NCBI GenBank assembly: GCA_964562375.1
Contig: CAZLSW010000102.1
Span: 1 to 8,509, forward strand
Reading direction: 5' to 3'
DNA from: JAJPXC01 sp964562375
GTDB taxonomy: Bacteria > Bacteroidota > Bacteroidia > Bacteroidales > Muribaculaceae
Length of the DNA: 8,509 nucleotides
Numbering within the stretch: the stretch's first letter is position 1; each line of letters begins with the position of its first letter. A program made the position numbers and the translations under genes. Shown here piece by piece: positions 1 through 6,900 of the stretch. The notes beneath the pieces are model-generated. The model saw only the letters and a program-made list of their open reading frames with translations. It was not told the DNA's origin and did not search any database.

Positions 1-170
1 TAAACCAACATCAGATATAACGTCTAACCGAGTCAACCTCTTTCAGGGAACGACATTCATAACTTGAGAAAGTTGATTTTTGTGAAATTTTGTGAGCTTT
101 TGTGGTCAAATCATTATGATTCTGTGGCTATTTTTTGTTAACTTCGCGAAAACCTAGCAATGAGCCACTG
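1..170 (+). promoter_or_regulatory. AT-rich upstream region of the methyltransferase/hydrolase unit
   Basis: No gene is visible here. Three TTTTGTG copies start at 78, 88 and 98, exactly 10 bp apart. The elements GTTGATTTT (72-80) and CTTTTGTGGTCAA (97-109) recur upstream of the RsmF-like gene in the same orientation relative to that gene. I see no exact TAnnTTTG -7 box; the nearest match is the T-rich stretch at 129-137. No Shine-Dalgarno sequence precedes the ATG at 171, which is usual in Bacteroidetes. That a promoter lies here follows from position; its exact place is not resolved. Confidence 0.4.
78..104 (+). repeat. Three-copy 10-bp-period TTTTGTG repeat
   Basis: TTTTGTG occurs at 78-84, 88-94 and 98-104. 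The units are TTTTGTGAAA, TTTTGTGAGC and TTTTGTGGTC, so T-tracts fall on the same helical face. This could bend DNA or be a small tandem duplication; its role is unknown. Confidence 0.7.
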
Positions 171-908
171 ATGTCGCAAGAGACCAACATAACCGCCACC
201 ACCCTACGTCCGGCCCTTTACCTGATCCCCGTGGGATTGGGCGACGCGCCGTTTGATTCGGTTTTCCCTGCCGACAATCGCCAGATAATCACGCAGATAC
301 GCCACTTCATCGTGGAGAATACGCGCACGGCTCGGCGGTTTCTCAAGCGGGTCGACCGTGATATCGACATCAACAAGTTGACGTTCAATGTGCTCGACGA
401 GCACACACCCGAGGGTGAGGTCTCCCGTATGATCAACCCTTTGGCCCTCGGGGAGGCCGTAGGCGTGATGTCGGAAGCCGGATGCCCGGCCGTTGCCGAC
501 CCGGGAGCATTAGCCGTCGCCGAGGCTCTGGATCGAGGCTACGAGGTGGTGCCCCTGGTAGGACCGTCGAGCATTTTGCTCGGCTTGATGGCCTCGGGAT
601 TCAACGGCCAGAGTTTCGCGTTCTTGGGCTACCTGCCCATCGACCGGCAGGCACGCCGCGAGCGCCTGCAGCAGATGCGCCAGCGCATCATCCACGATCG
701 CCAAACCCAGATTTTCATCGAGACGCCCTATCGCAACAACCGCATGATCGCTGAGTTGGCCAACTCGCTGCCCGTCGATTTCAGGCTGTGCGTGGCCTCG
801 GAGCTCACTACCCCCCAACAGAGCATCGTTACACGCCGCTTGGGCCAGTGGATGCGCGCCACCTACGATTACGACCGTAAGCCCACGATTTTCCTCCTAT
901 ATTCCTAA
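171..908 (+). CDS. RsmI-like SAM-dependent methyltransferase (tetrapyrrole methylase fold)
   Basis: A 245-residue protein of the tetrapyrrole methylase superfamily, closest in motifs to RsmI, the enzyme that 2'-O-methylates C1402 of 16S rRNA using SAM. Visible motifs: ALYLIPVGLGD near residue 15 (the RsmI 'TPIGNLED' position), VENTRTARRFLK at 48-59 (RsmI 'EDTR.TR'), SEAGCPAVADPGA at 101-113, VPLVGPSSILLGLMASGF at 127-144, ETPYRN at 184-189 and ELTT at 211-214. The start is the ATG at 171. An in-frame TTG at 135 would add 12 residues with no family match. The gene lies 3 bases upstream of the hydrolase gene, so the two are probably one transcript. The protein is shorter than typical RsmI (about 280). 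Bacteroidetes often carry such a short paralogue beside a canonical RsmI, so the substrate is uncertain and no symbol is given. Confidence 0.9.
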   Translation: MSQETNITATTLRPALYLIPVGLGDAPFDSVFPADNRQIITQIRHFIVENTRTARRFLKRVDRDIDINKLTFNVLDEHTPEGEVSRMINPLALGEAVGVMSEAGCPAVADPGALAVAEALDRGYEVVPLVGPSSILLGLMASGFNGQSFAFLGYLPIDRQARRERLQQMRQRIIHDRQTQIFIETPYRNNRMIAELANSLPVDFRLCVASELTTPQQSIVTRRLGQWMRATYDYDRKPTIFLLYS

Positions 909-911
909 GCC

Positions 912-1979
912 ATGCCACGTTACCGCCGCCGACCGAAAATCGAGGATCAAGCGCCGGGGTTGTTCGACGCCTTCGAGCTTGACCTGAGTCGCGATGAGGA
1001 GCTGCCCATCCACCCCTCCATCGCCAAGGCCGCCGCGCGCATGCTCAAAGATCGCCCGGATGGCCAATCGGGGACGTCGGGCGCCGCTCAGCCCGACATG
1101 GCCGATTTCGACATCACCCCCATGGCGGCTCCCACCGTCGCCGGGCGGTTGAAGTTCATCTCCTTCGGCTCAGGCTCGTCGGGCAACTCGGCTTACATCG
1201 GCGACGACTCGTGCGGGCTGCTCATCGACGTCGGTATCGACCCGCTGAAAATCGAAAAGGAGCTGATACGCAACCGTATCGACCTCAAGCAAATAAAGGG
1301 CATACTGCTCACCCACGACCATAGCGACCACGTGCGCTACGCCTACACATGCCTGCGCAAATTCCGCTCGGCCCAACTCTACTGCACGCCGCGGGTGCTG
1401 TCGGGGATTCTGCGCCGCCACAATATCTCGCGGCGCATCAAGGATTACCACCACCCCATCTACAAGGAGCACGAGGTGGCCATCGGGCCGTTCCGCGTCA
1501 CCGCTTTCGAGGTCGACCATGACGGTTCGGATAACGCTGGTTTCTTCATCTCCATCGGCGAACACACGATGGCTATCGCCACCGACCTGGGCATGGTGGG
1601 CGAGCGCGCCGATTTCTACATGCGCCAGGCGCGCTACCTGATGATCGAGAGCAATTACGACCTCGAGATGCTGCGCCACGGCCGCTATCCCGAGTATCTC
1701 AAGGCTCGCATCATCGCCTCCAACGGTCATCTCGACAACAGCGACGCCGCGGCCTACGTGGCCTCGATTTACCGCCCGGAATTGACCCACGTGTTTCTGT
1801 GTCACCTCAGCCACGACAACAACACGCCTGAGAAGGCGTTCGAGTCGATGGCCGGCGCACTGCGGGCGCTGGGCGTCACCGTCGGCGACGGCTCCGACTC
1901 GATTGAGAGCCGCGACGCGGCCATCCAGGTGGTGACACTTCCCCGTTTCGACGCCACACGGTTATTCACATTTAGGTAA
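912..1979 (+). CDS. yycJ: YycJ/WalJ-family MBL-fold metallo-hydrolase, probable nuclease
   Basis: A 355-residue metallo-beta-lactamase-fold protein of the YycJ/WalJ group, related to RNase Z and RNase J enzymes. A Bacillus homologue has been reported as a 5'-3' DNA exonuclease; the activity here is inferred. The fold begins at about residue 80 with LKFISFGSGSSGNS. The metal-binding HxHxDH motif is THDHSDH (134-140). Further likely ligands are H203 (VDHD), D225 (ATDLG), H273 (GHLDN) and H298 (CHLSHDNN). ESNYD (246-250) and GRYPEYLKARI (257-267) are also family signatures. No signal peptide is seen, so it is probably cytoplasmic. Family members usually start at the LKF strand; here some 79 extra residues precede it, basic at first (MPRYRRRPK) and then acidic and low-complexity. 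M71 (codon at 1122) is an alternative start giving 285 residues. ATG 912 is preferred because it sits 3 bases after the upstream stop and coding character continues. Confidence 0.9.
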   Translation: MPRYRRRPKIEDQAPGLFDAFELDLSRDEELPIHPSIAKAAARMLKDRPDGQSGTSGAAQPDMADFDITPMAAPTVAGRLKFISFGSGSSGNSAYIGDDSCGLLIDVGIDPLKIEKELIRNRIDLKQIKGILLTHDHSDHVRYAYTCLRKFRSAQLYCTPRVLSGILRRHNISRRIKDYHHPIYKEHEVAIGPFRVTAFEVDHDGSDNAGFFISIGEHTMAIATDLGMVGERADFYMRQARYLMIESNYDLEMLRHGRYPEYLKARIIASNGHLDNSDAAAYVASIYRPELTHVFLCHLSHDNNTPEKAFESMAGALRALGVTVGDGSDSIESRDAAIQVVTLPRFDATRLFTFR

Positions 1980-1984
1980 AGAGG

Positions 1985-2017
1985 GTAGGCCCCCGTTTCG
2001 GGGGTTTGGGGGCCTAC
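1985..2017. terminator. GC-rich hairpin between convergent genes
   Basis: GTAGGCCCCC (1985-1994) pairs perfectly with GGGGGCCTAC (2008-2017). An alternative inner hairpin pairs CCCCCG (1990-1995) with CGGGGG (1999-2004). It fills the 37-base gap between the hydrolase stop (1977-1979) and the RsmF-like stop (2017-2019, minus). No long T-run follows on either strand, so a bidirectional terminator is inferred from stem strength and position. Its core recurs at 3871-3895. Confidence 0.65.
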
Positions 2018-3390
2018 TACAAATTCCTTATCCTCCATTCCTGGGGGTAAAGGTTATTGGCACGGTTGCCAAGGTTGTTTACCCAGCCTAAGGGATAGCC
2101 GTCGTAGATGAGCAGCACGATGCCGCGGGGCGCGTCGATGGTCACAGCCTCGTGGCGCAGATAGCGCAGCGCCGTGGCCTCGTCGACCTCCACCTCGGGG
2201 TACGACCCCCGCTCGTAGCCGCGCCACATCGCAAGCGCGTGCGACGGGATCCAGCCCTTCCCCTTGGGCACCGCCGTTTCCACGCCCCATTGCGACACTT
2301 TCAGCGCCCCCTGCAGCTGCTTCAACAATCCCTGCCATTGAGCGGGGAAGATCTTTTCATTCGACTTAAATCGATTGAAATCGAAAGATGTCGATTGAAT
2401 CGTCGATTGAAGTCGATTGAAATCGAGCCCCTCGGGTGATTTCATTCGATTTAAGTCGATTGAATTCGATTGAAATCGATTGAAATCGAGCCCGATAGCG
2501 CTGCTTCCTTTCCTCAGGACCGCCAGGAACAGCCCCTCGCCCTTCACGCGGCCGGGCAGGAAGCGATAGCAGGGAGCCGCCCCCTCGATCTCGCGGGCGA
2601 TTCCCCACTCCGGGGGAAAGTCCATAGCCACCGGCGTGGCGCCATGCTCGTCGCGCAGCCACGCCACCACGCGCTCGTTCTCCACCGGGTTGAACGTGCA
2701 GGTGGAGTAAATTAGGTAGCCGCCGTCGCGTAGCGAGCCCCACACGTTGCCCAGGATCTTGCGCTGCCGCTCGGCGCACTCGTCGACGAGCGCCGGCGAC
2801 CATTGCCGGGCGGCCTCCTCGTCCTTGCGCATCATCCCCTCGCCCGAGCAGGGCGCGTCGACCGCCACGATGTCGAATACCTCCCGTAGTTTTCGGAATC
2901 GGGCGGTGTCGCCGCGGCTCACCACCGTGCCCTCGTAGCCCCACTTCGTGAGGTTCTCCTCGAGTATGGCCGCGCGCTTGGGCACGTACTCGTTGGCCAC
3001 GACCAGTGAGCCCTCGGGGAGGGCGTCGATCGCGGCCGTGGTCTTGCCGCCGGGTGCCGCGCAGGCGTCGAGGTAGGCCACGGGTGTGGTGACGCCCTGG
3101 GTCAATTGGCGGATCACCTCGCCGATGATCATCGACGACGCGTCCTGCACGTAGTAGCGCCCCTGGTGCATCCTGGGGTCGAGCGTAAATTGCGGCCGCT
3201 CGGCCAGATACTCGCCCTGGGGCTCCCAGGGCACTATGGGGGCCGGCGTTCGGGGGGCCTCCCCAGGCTTTCCTCGGTTCCAGCGTATCGACACCTCGGG
3301 CGCGGTGGTCTCGAGAGCCTCGACCAGGCCGTCGAACGCCTCGGCGCCGCACGCCTCGATCATCTCCTTGAATTCCTCTTTAACCTTCAT
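2017..3390 (-). CDS. rsmF: RsmF-like rRNA cytosine-C5 methyltransferase (NOL1/NOP2/Sun family)
   Basis: A 457-residue SAM-dependent RNA m5C methyltransferase. E. coli RsmF modifies C1407 of 16S rRNA; the exact target here is inferred. An N-terminal domain (1-100) with SIRWNRGKP and YYVQDASSM leads into the Rossmann core. The SAM-binding motif is DACAAPGGKT (108-117). DAPCSGEGMMRK (178-189) holds motif IV Cys181, and STCTFNPVENE (229-239) holds motif VI Cys231, the expected nucleophile. A C-terminal domain (about 346-457, with GKGWIPSHALAMWRG and YPLGWVNNLGNRANN) resembles the RsmF tail. Residues 300-345 are an unusual in-frame insert, with DFNRFQS, IDLNRMKS, LDFNRLQS and FDFNRFKS units encoded by a 10-bp tandem repeat, lying between the catalytic and C-terminal domains. 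The start is the ATG at 3388-3390. The gene stands alone and converges with the hydrolase gene. The symbol reflects domain layout; RsmB-type specificity cannot be excluded. Confidence 0.9.
   Translation of the reverse strand: MKVKEEFKEMIEACGAEAFDGLVEALETTAPEVSIRWNRGKPGEAPRTPAPIVPWEPQGEYLAERPQFTLDPRMHQGRYYVQDASSMIIGEVIRQLTQGVTTPVAYLDACAAPGGKTTAAIDALPEGSLVVANEYVPKRAAILEENLTKWGYEGTVVSRGDTARFRKLREVFDIVAVDAPCSGEGMMRKDEEAARQWSPALVDECAERQRKILGNVWGSLRDGGYLIYSTCTFNPVENERVVAWLRDEHGATPVAMDFPPEWGIAREIEGAAPCYRFLPGRVKGEGLFLAVLRKGSSAIGLDFNRFQSNSIDLNRMKSPEGLDFNRLQSTIQSTSFDFNRFKSNEKIFPAQWQGLLKQLQGALKVSQWGVETAVPKGKGWIPSHALAMWRGYERGSYPEVEVDEATALRYLRHEAVTIDAPRGIVLLIYDGYPLGWVNNLGNRANNLYPQEWRIRNL
2356..2493. repeat. 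10-bp tandem repeat array (consensus TCGATTGAAA) inside the RsmF-like gene
   Basis: TCGA-initiated units begin at 2361, 2371, 2381 (degenerate), 2391, 2403, 2413 and 2423 in one block, and at 2446, 2456, 2466, 2476 and 2486 in a second. Both blocks start with TTCATTCGA and end with TCGATTGAAATCGAGCCC, so one block looks like a duplicate of the other (2356-2430 and 2441-2493). The array stays in frame overall and encodes residues 300-345. It is quite unlike the GC-rich coding sequence around it. Confidence 0.9.
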
Positions 3391-3503
3391 AACGCCACAA
3401 AATTACACTTTTAGCCACGAATTTCACCAATTTCCACCAAAATTCCGTGTAAATCAGTGAAATTGTTGGCCAAAAATTGACCACAAAAGGACATAAAATC
3501 AAC
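3391..3503 (-). promoter_or_regulatory. Upstream region of the RsmF-like gene with phased A/T tracts
   Basis: Read on the minus strand, units such as ATTTTGGTGGA, AATTGGTGA, AATTCGTGGC, TAAAAGTGTA and ATTTTGTGGC follow one another at 9-11 base spacing up to the start codon. Farther out are GTTGATTTT (3503-3495) and CTTTTGTGGTCAA (3489-3477), both also present upstream of the RsmI-like gene. A regulatory role is inferred only from position and recurrence. Confidence 0.4.
3398..3405 (-). promoter_or_regulatory. Possible -7 box of the RsmF-like gene
   Basis: On the minus strand the sequence reads TAATTTTG, an exact match to the Bacteroidetes -7 consensus TAnnTTTG. A TTG lies 22 bases upstream, a little far for the -33 element. 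The box ends only 7 bases before the ATG, so it would give a nearly leaderless transcript. It may equally be part of the phased ATTTTGTGG-type repeats that fill this region. Confidence 0.3.
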
Positions 3504-3544
3504 ACAAACGAAATTTCTTGCTCTTCTTTTATTTCTTTGCTTTT

Positions 3545-3600
3545 CTTCGTGAAAAGATATCACCAAGAATCTCTTTGCTTGGTGAATACACCTCACGAAG
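3545..3600. repeat. Nested double inverted repeat
   Basis: An outer pair CTTCGTG (3545-3551) / CACGAAG (3594-3600) encloses an inner pair CACCAAG (3561-3567) / CTTGGTG (3578-3584). The gaps are 9, 10 and 9 bases, giving a symmetric two-tier stem with an internal loop. No gene is visible here on either strand. It may be an RNA structure or a protein-binding dyad; its function is unknown. Confidence 0.6.
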
Positions 3601-3646
3601 AAATTGTAAGAAATGAAAGAACCTTAAGAAATTTCTTGCTGTTGAG

Positions 3647-3750
3647 AGCTATCTCCAGCAGGATGGAGGTCGGGGCGTCCTCGCCCCGACACTAAGGGGT
3701 GTGTCAACCCGGGGTCGGGTCGACTTCCATTCTGCTGCTGGCGACAAGCT
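3647..3750. repeat. About 104-bp imperfect palindromic element, possibly a small mobile or REP-like repeat
   Basis: The left arm (AGCT..CCAGCAG..GATGGAGGTCG, 3647-3671) pairs imperfectly with the right arm ending at 3750, whose reverse complement reads AGCT..CCAGCAG CAG AATGGAAGTCG. Inside is a perfect 9-bp hairpin with a 4-base loop: GTCGGGGCG (3669-3677) and CGCCCCGAC (3682-3690). The element is GC-rich within AT-rich surroundings. No clear target-site duplication or coding capacity is seen. Confidence 0.5.
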
Positions 3751-3762
3751 CCTAAAGATTTT

Positions 3763-3809
3763 CTCACGCGGATTAGGATCGATTTTTTATCGATAAAAAT
3801 CCGCGTGAG
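3763..3809. terminator. 12-bp-stem inverted repeat with ATCGAT core
   Basis: CTCACGCGGATT (3763-3774) pairs perfectly with AATCCGCGTGAG (3798-3809). The loop contains two ATCGAT copies (3778-3783 and 3789-3794), which can themselves pair. It lies downstream of the giant gene, behind two stronger terminator candidates. It could be a back-up terminator or a dispersed palindromic repeat. Confidence 0.5.
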
Positions 3810-3819
3810 GTGTAACGAA

Positions 3820-3859
3820 AAAGGACACGAGAGGGTTTTGTGTCCCTTTCGTGTCCTTT
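3820..3859 (-). terminator. Likely intrinsic terminator of the giant secreted-protein gene
   Basis: AAAGGACACGA (3820-3830) and TCGTGTCCTTT (3849-3859) form a perfect 11-bp stem. On the minus strand the stem runs into a T-rich stretch (CCTTTTTCG), as in a Rho-independent terminator for the gene ending at 3901. A second partial copy, GTGTCCCTTT (3840-3849), offers an alternative fold. Confidence 0.6.
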
Positions 3860-3870
3860 AGTGGTTTAAG

Positions 3871-3895
3871 CCCCCGCTTCGGGGGTTTGGGGGCC
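3871..3895 (-). terminator. GC-rich hairpin after the giant gene, second copy of the 1990-2014 sequence
   Basis: CCCCCG (3871-3876) pairs with CGGGGG (3880-3885), followed by TTTGGGGGCC. The 25 bases match 1990-2014 with one difference at position 7. It lies 5 bases beyond the stop codon of the 1460-residue protein. In both places it abuts a gene end, which supports a terminator role. Confidence 0.6.
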
Positions 3896-3900
3896 AGCTC

Positions 3901-6900
3901 TTACTTCAATAGAGCCTTATATGCGCGGCCGTCGTTGGGGGCGACGATCACCACCTGACCCTTGACGGGACGCGGCAGCAACTGCCCCTGGAGGTTGAAC
4001 ACCTTTGCGCCGGCCTCGATCTCATCGACACCCACCTCCACGATGCCGGTTGTATCCTTGACACTCAAGTAGTACATTGGCGAGTTCTCGCTGCGGGTTG
4101 TCGAGTAGCCATCGAGCATTGCGTAAGCATATACATCGCAATCCGAGTAAACGGGCATTACCAATGCCTCGCCAGGCTTACTCTTGTGGTAGGTGGTGGC
4201 GCCTTCAATATACTCATTGTTGCTGTGCTTGGCAACGGCACAAATCACAACGTCATTGGAAGTGTAATCGGTAGGAGTAGCCTTGGGGCGCTTACCTACT
4301 GATCCACCTTTCATACGGCTGGGGAGATCGAAGGTCACGGTGGGAATCATATGATTATCATCATTGGGATAATGAAGCTGTCCAACATAACCTTCTGAGT
4401 TGCGCACGGCCTCGGAGGTGGCATTTTGGTACTTCACCTCAATCACAGGAGCCTCAGCTTTCTCCACACTATAATCCTCCTCATAATAGAAGAAAGGATA
4501 CACTTGTTCGATTCCTTCATTTTTATGCTGATAGCAGGAGAACACATTGATGTTGGAGCCGAAATTATACTCCAAGCATTTGAATGTATGCTCGCCCTCT
4601 CCCTTATCGGAAGCGGCATCGAGTGTAAGAACCCATTCGCAGAGAATACGATCGACCAAATATTCGTCCTTCTCAGGGATTGCGGAAGCTGTATAGTCGA
4701 CGAACGACAATTTCACAGGAGCCTCCTCGGGAGTATCGACAAGCTTCAACCTATTGTTATCGCCAGTGATACCTGCTATGTACTTATCGCCAAGCTTCAA
4801 GGCGTAGAGGTCAACATCGGTCAAATCGGATTTATCGGCTGCTGTGATATTAGTCTTGTCGGTGACAGCTACGATTTTGACGAATGCGAGTTCGGAATAA
4901 CCGCTTTCAACGTTATCTTTGGCACGCATGGCCATTACGCCATTATTATTTACTTGGATTTCATCATCTGAATCGTCAATGATACCATCCTCTTGACCAA
5001 TCAGTACGAAGTTAGTAACGCTAGAATCATCGCTAGTGCGAGGAGCTCCAAAGAGACGGAAATCGTTACCTGAAACCCCCTGCTGGGCCAATGACATCAA
5101 TGCGGGGCGAGCCGCATCTTTGTAATCTTCCACGCCTGCGTCACCTTTCATATAGAAGCGCGAGTAAGCGCCAATGATATATTCCTCGCCAGAGGCTACA
5201 CCAGCCTTGATTTCATCAATCGATTTCACTCTCTTGAAGTAACGCGGGGAGGCATCCGTATCAACAATGGTATAAGTGGCTGTAACCACCGAGCTATCGG
5301 TGAGACCCTCCTTTGTAGCCTTGGCCGTTACAATCATATCTTGGTTGACATCAAAGCTCCATCCCTCGTCCTCAACGTAGCTAACTGTTACCTTAGATGA
5401 AATGTCCTTCCCTTGTTTATCGGTGAACGTCCAAACTATGTCGGCACCTTCCGTAGCGCAAGTTACCTTAATAGTGGTTCCCTTAACCAGAATGCAATTG
5501 CTCTGGGAGAAGATAGGAGAGATAGCCTCTGTTGCTCCAGAAGCATCCATATAAAGGTAAACATGTCTTTGGCCTCCATTATAGGAACCGAAATAAGGAT
5601 ATGTATCATTCTTCTGCAAGTAATAACCCGTGTGACCAGAGCCTTGCCAGTTGATTTGTGTCCAATACATATTCTCCACGTTGCTCTGCGCTGTTGTAGA
5701 AGTTATTTTTACTTTTTCAGCAGTAGAGCTAAATGTAACAGTAGCATTAGTCGTAGATCCATTGAAATAGTTGGAATGAGATATGCTGTACATATTGTAA
5801 GTTTCATCGCCATTATCATCAAATCTTACAATATTCGCCTCAGTATCAGCATCTACAGACAAATACATTTTGTCATCCGAAAGTGTGAAGCCAGAAGATA
5901 GAGCTGTACAATGCTTGTTGGAACCCTCCTTCAAGCCCATTAAGTAGAAACTTGTGGCTCCTGCGTTGGAACTCATGATTACATATTCTACACCAGGCTT
6001 TACATTCGTCGTATAGACGAATTTGCGGAGGGCCTTTTGGGTATAGGTTGCGGTGGCGTGCTCCGAATCCTTGTAGGAGGCGTGGGTGGCGTAAGCTTCA
6101 ACGGTGGTAGTTGTCGATACGGTGAAGGTGACGGGGGATGCACCCGATTGGGTGGTGGTCCAGCCATCGGTAGTGTAATAGATGGTTGCATCAGCCGTAT
6201 CGTGAGAAATCGTCACGCTCACTGTCTCGTCCTCGCCGAAAGTCGTGGATGCGGGGGAGATGGTGGGGGCGGGGAGCTGCTGGACTTTCACCACGATGGA
6301 GCCGGTGGCGGTGGTGTAGCCCTCCTTGATGACTTGCACGTAGATGGTGCAGTCGTCGGTGACGGTGACCTCGGTGCCAGTTGTCCAGTCGTCAGTCTCG
6401 CTCAGGCGCCATTGGATGGTTGCGCCCGTGGTGGTGGAGGAGATGGTTACGGTAGCGCCCTTGGCCACGGTGGCGTATCCAGTCTCGGTGTCAACCGTTA
6501 CGTCAAACGTAGGCTTGGCACAGGCGTGGGTAACAGTGTAGGTATAAGTGTCCTCGGCAGGCTTATAGCCGGTCTTGCTAACCTTCACATCGAGGGTGCC
6601 GTCGGTGGTAAGGGTGATAGTAGCGGTTTCGCCCGAATCACCTTCGCCTCCGTCATCGTAAATCCAAGTGATGGTGGCGTCGGCGGGGGTGGGGGTGATG
6701 GTCACAACAGTGCCCTCGGGGTAACTGCCGCTTTCGTGGGAGATGATGAACGAGCAAGCCTGGACGGTGAACGACTTGGTTACGGTCGATGATTGGGAGT
6801 CGGCGATTGGGTCGCCATCGCCGTCGCAGAGCACGGCGTAGGCCGAGATCGAGCAGCCGTCGCTGACGAGCAGCGACACGGGGGTGTAGTCGCTTTCGTA

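Noticed and set aside
135..170. TTG start adding 12 residues to the RsmI-like protein
   Set aside because: The extra residues have no family match; the ATG at 171 gives the expected N-terminus.
1170..1814. 214-residue minus-strand open frame opposite the hydrolase gene
   Set aside because: Antisense shadow; the plus strand encodes a full set of conserved metal-binding motifs.
2356..2493. CRISPR array
   Set aside because: Units are 10 bp and contiguous without spacers, and lie inside a coding gene; no cas genes are nearby.
2366..3352. 328-residue minus-strand open frame overlapping the RsmF-like gene
   Set aside because: Arg/Gly-rich shadow frame of a GC-rich gene, with no family motif. The overlapping frame carries all the NOP2/Sun motifs.
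3411..3695. Short open frames in the intergenic region (61 residues minus, 72 residues plus)
   Set aside because: They run through inverted repeats and AT-rich repeats, show no family resemblance and lack start signals.
3391..3900. tRNA or known riboswitch in the gene-free stretch
   Set aside because: No cloverleaf with conserved TTCGA arm and no recognisable riboswitch core; the hairpins seen are simple inverted repeats.
6037..6792. 251-residue plus-strand open frame opposite the giant gene
   Set aside because: Gly-rich antisense shadow of the Thr/Val-rich GC-rich domain block; no recognisable protein features.
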